Source: Nostoc sp. FACHB-973
GTDB lineage: Bacteria > Cyanobacteriota > Cyanobacteriia > Cyanobacteriales > Nostocaceae
Direction: 5' to 3'
Length of the DNA stretch: 64,000 bases
Assembly (NCBI RefSeq): GCF_014698115.1
Contig: NZ_JACJSJ010000021.1
Coordinates: 35,745-99,744 of the forward strand
Both the position numbers and the translations under genes were made by a program. The notes under the pieces were generated by a model. That model saw only the letters and a list, made by a program, of their open reading frames with translations, searched no databases and was not told the origin of the DNA. Below are positions 62,601-64,000 of this stretch, in pieces (the first letter of the stretch is position 1; every line of letters starts with the position of its first letter).

Positions 62601-62752
62601 TGTCCGGGATTCCTGTGGTGATGCTGACTACCCGTAGCGGACAGAAGCACCGCCAATTAGCTTTAGCTCTAGGAGCAAAAGCTTACATGACTAAACCCTA
62701 TTCAGAACAGAATTTCCTAACCACGATCGCCGAACTGGTTCATACCCCTTAG
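59615..62752 (+). CDS. Hybrid CheA histidine kinase with C-terminal REC (PixL type)
   Basis: 1045 residues. The HPt domain has H47 in RSAHTIKGSAASVG. A second helical HPt-like region without a clear histidine motif lies around 160-250, followed by a Pro/Ser-rich linker. The dimerisation and ATPase domains follow: N-box LLHMIRNAFDHGIEP (near 570), G1 VRDDGRGF, F-box LFEPGFST, G2 GRGIGLDVV. A CheW domain is next, and then a REC domain (about 923-1045) with VLVVEDSVVQ and the phosphoacceptor in VICDIEMPQMNG. It phosphorylates itself under control of the GAF receptor and passes phosphate to the REC proteins of the operon. The layout matches cyanobacterial CheA-CheY hybrids. Confidence 0.94.
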   Translation: MNPDPSNQEQAFLAEAAELLQTIEQNLIGLLDEKTIEKVHALMRSAHTIKGSAASVGQETIQTIAHHLEDVFQALYAPELEIDPELGALLLDAYECLRTPLSAALMGLSCNEAEILDRTASIFAQLQHKLGDFFGREALLPSSEELGFDVVESIFSGSVLQDLQQLEADIQSQDPQQIQTTLNSQAEFFVELAASYGLSGLEEIAQATLNALKAHPDKILQIAPVALENFKAAQAAVLAGDRTQGGDISPQLREWAGLTTPVQEPLGQPVAIAAQPIETTTTENQPSPLLSASEAESIWSFFPKRTDNSVPKTPEVLAPISQDSVVAPSAIDRILQSIWIGDPQTSCRYSDSDRPASPPPAPSLQAQSSASLPSIRVAIEQLDRLSHTIGELLISENQQNLQSNHIHKAAQDTLLQFLYCQQQLSKVFTWSDRHLLLPERKQRHMHGSPRVISATEAQSNFDALEMDNYSELHILLQNLTEDMVQLGERIEAVNGLVQQSRFSLGKRKQLLSGAQEDLLQARMVPLGTVLNRLPRLLQQMVATYHKPVELKLSGTKVLVDKAISEQLYDPLLHMIRNAFDHGIEPVEIRRQQGKPETGTITIKAYHQGNRTTIEVRDDGRGFNWESIRQRGIEKHLLTPEQAAYASEDQLADLLFEPGFSTAKQIGELSGRGIGLDVVRTQLQALQGSIVVRSLSGQGTTFILQLPLSLTTARLLVCQSQGITYGLLSEGVSQVLLPQPEQIQVQQSLHGQGSQKFWQWGEGQSQQLVPIRPLANLLDYKYPLFTQDHNLNLSPFPVKQRNTVEPLLLLETEHQYLCLQVDQILVEQELVIKSLGRVLTLPSYIQGYSVLGNGSLTLIVDPLELVRQTWETDMMPTSPASSLATKLLPAPEPVLTLEGQQSATMTQPQQQPMEVNTAVAQPNRLMVLVVEDSVVQRQSLVQTLQKADYQVLQAGDGREAIAQILQHGDVDLVICDIEMPQMNGFEFLEHRRQDERLSGIPVVMLTTRSGQKHRQLALALGAKAYMTKPYSEQNFLTTIAELVHTP

Positions 62753-62816
62753 CCCAATTCTCTAAAATAAGGCAACACATTCAAACCCCTAAACCCATGC
62801 CATATCTAACTTTCTT

Positions 62817-62850
62817 AATTACGAATTACGAATTACGAATTACGAATTAG
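62817..62850. repeat. AATTACG heptamer array
   Basis: Four exact AATTACG units plus AATTAG, the reverse-complement phase of the TAATTCG array at 17133. Located directly before the double-CheW gene start at 62856. Confidence 0.95.
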
Positions 62851-62855
62851 TATTT

Positions 62856-63881
62856 ATGCTTAACACTCCCTTTCCGTTTAAGCGATTATCTGGCGCTGTG
62901 AGCGAGCGCGACTCATTACGAGTCGTTGTTTTTGCGATCGCAGACTATTTATTTGCCCTGCCAGTTGGTGCAGTTCTCAAGGTGATGGCTTGTCCCCCTA
63001 TTAGCAGTACGGTTGAAAGTGGTATCGGGATGGTTGATTTGGGAGCACAAACCATTACGATTGTGGACTTGCGCCAGAAATTCATTCCGCAAGTACAAGA
63101 CCAACAAACGCATCAAGTTCCCTCTGCGGTTGACACTCCAGGGCGCTTCTTACTTCTGACTCAAACCCGGACTGGGGAAATTTGTGGTATTCCTGTGGAC
63201 AAGCCCCCTGCCTTAATCGATATTCCTTTGGAAACAGTGCGTCCGGTGCCTTGGTCTTATCAGCAAGTGGCGGAGTTAAACTTTGTTAGCCACATGGCTG
63301 TTTTGTCTGTAGCACCAAACGAGGAACCACTCAAAGTACTTCTTCTAGGCATGAGCCAGATATTGGCTGATAAGTTGGGGTTGCCCGGAACAACCCCAAC
63401 CTTGGCTCCTGGGCTGACATCAGGCGAACAACGTCAAAGATTTCTCCGTTTTCCTTTGGGGAATCAAGGAAGTGGATTGCTACCATTCCACTCATTACAG
63501 GACATTATTCATCTCGCTAGCCAAGAAATTTCCCCAGCCCCGGCCTTACCAAGTTGGATTTTAGGTTTCTATAATTGGCGAGGACAGATGCTGCGGCTGG
63601 TTGACTTGGAACATTTGCTTGGTTATGCGCCGCTTTTGAAGCGGCAGTCACCACCAGAAAAGCCAATGGTTCTGGTTCTCGAACTGCAAAATCAGGTAAT
63701 CGGGTTTTTGGTGGCTCATGTCTACGATGTAGAGTGGCAGGATTTACAGCAAGCACAATCAGCACCAACCGACTTTTCCCCAAACAAACTGCTAAATTTT
63801 GTTCGAGGTATTCTGCCAGGCGATCGCTGGATTTTAGACACCAGAGCGATCGCCCAAACATTGCAATGGCAAACCCACTGA
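62856..63881 (+). CDS. Protein with two CheW domains
   Basis: 341 residues. The first CheW-like unit spans about 20-170 (VVFAIADYLFALPVGAVLKVMACPP, then GMVDLGAQTITIVDLRQKF); the second about 195-335 (QRFLRFPLGNQGSGLLPFHSLQDIIHL, then WILGFYNWRGQMLRLVDLEHLLG and VLELQNQVIGFLVAHVYDVEW). Last recognised gene of the phototaxis operon. Two linked CheW modules may bridge two receptors or a receptor and CheA in an array (inference). The second domain is similar in motif to the single CheW at 53414. Confidence 0.88.
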   Translation: MLNTPFPFKRLSGAVSERDSLRVVVFAIADYLFALPVGAVLKVMACPPISSTVESGIGMVDLGAQTITIVDLRQKFIPQVQDQQTHQVPSAVDTPGRFLLLTQTRTGEICGIPVDKPPALIDIPLETVRPVPWSYQQVAELNFVSHMAVLSVAPNEEPLKVLLLGMSQILADKLGLPGTTPTLAPGLTSGEQRQRFLRFPLGNQGSGLLPFHSLQDIIHLASQEISPAPALPSWILGFYNWRGQMLRLVDLEHLLGYAPLLKRQSPPEKPMVLVLELQNQVIGFLVAHVYDVEWQDLQQAQSAPTDFSPNKLLNFVRGILPGDRWILDTRAIAQTLQWQTH

Positions 63882-63883
63882 TA

Positions 63884-63935
63884 AGAGGCAGGGGGCAGGG
63901 GGCAGGGGAGGCAGGGGAGGCAGGGGGAGAGAAAT
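63884..63935. repeat. Purine-rich GGGGCAGG repeats
   Basis: AGGGGGCAGG and GGAGGCAGG units just after the double-CheW gene; complementary in type to 59540-59580. The remaining bases to 64000 contain no gene that I can support. Confidence 0.8.
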
Positions 63936-64000
63936 AAATAAGTGTACTTAGGGCTATAACGGTCGTAAAAATACTAAATTTTTCTCTTCACTCCCCCTGC

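Overview
The window looks like the chromosome of a filamentous, heterocystous-type cyanobacterium (Nostocales, Nostoc-like). The grounds are: the palindrome GCGATCGC is extremely frequent; intergenic spaces carry heptamer and pyrimidine-rich tandem repeats and small palindromic elements typical of Nostoc genomes; and the gene content is cyanobacterial (PSRP-3/Ycf65, WD40 kinases and STAND NTPases, DUF29, Uma2, PatA-type PATAN regulator, bilin-type GAF phototaxis receptor, gas vesicles). The organism is inferred, not proven. No rRNA, tRNA or CRISPR was seen.

Region 1 (1-8.5 kb): signalling. A multi-PAS/GAF sensor histidine kinase runs off the left edge. It is followed by a single-PAS protein, a five-domain response-regulator hub (REC-OmpR-HPt-REC-degenerate GGDEF), a DUF29 protein, ribosomal PSRP-3 and a WD40 protein whose kinase domain has lost key catalytic residues. 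Region 2 (8.6-10.4 kb): a TnpB transposon-type nuclease gene with a divergent 54-residue ribbon-helix-helix gene and several hairpins. Region 3 (10.8-27.8 kb): mostly housekeeping and single genes: infC, a large transporter-like HEAT-repeat membrane protein, a beta-lactamase-fold serine hydrolase, a TrkA/RCK protein, a sugar-type binding lipoprotein, a YebC regulator, a very small secreted histidine-rich peptide, a UbiH-type monooxygenase, a Uma2 protein, a lytic transglycosylase and an nSTAND-WD40 protein.

Region 4 (28.3-51.1 kb) is the most distinctive part. Gas-vesicle genes (a gvpV candidate after a tandem ArsA/GET3-type ATPase on the left; gvpG, N, J, K, two gvpF/L-family genes, A and C on the right) flank a complete Ter-type stress island. 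The island holds two PRTase-type enzymes, a HAD phosphatase, TerB, three TerD proteins, a TerA-like protein, a zinc-ribbon metzincin protease, a Ca2+-type P-ATPase and a TerF-like TerD-vWA protein. A CDC48-like double AAA ATPase sits inside the gvp operon, and GvpN and GvpC share a related C-terminal winged-helix-like segment.

Region 5 (51.5-63.9 kb): a chemotaxis-like phototaxis operon: PATAN-REC regulator, CheY-like protein, CheW, a soluble seven-GAF receptor, hybrid CheA and a double-CheW protein. Six of the receptor GAFs look like cyanobacteriochrome modules, two of them with an extra insert cysteine. The layout resembles the pix/ptx-type phototaxis loci of other cyanobacteria. Buoyancy genes directly followed by a light-directed taxis module suggest a motility and dispersal neighbourhood, but co-regulation is not shown by the sequence.
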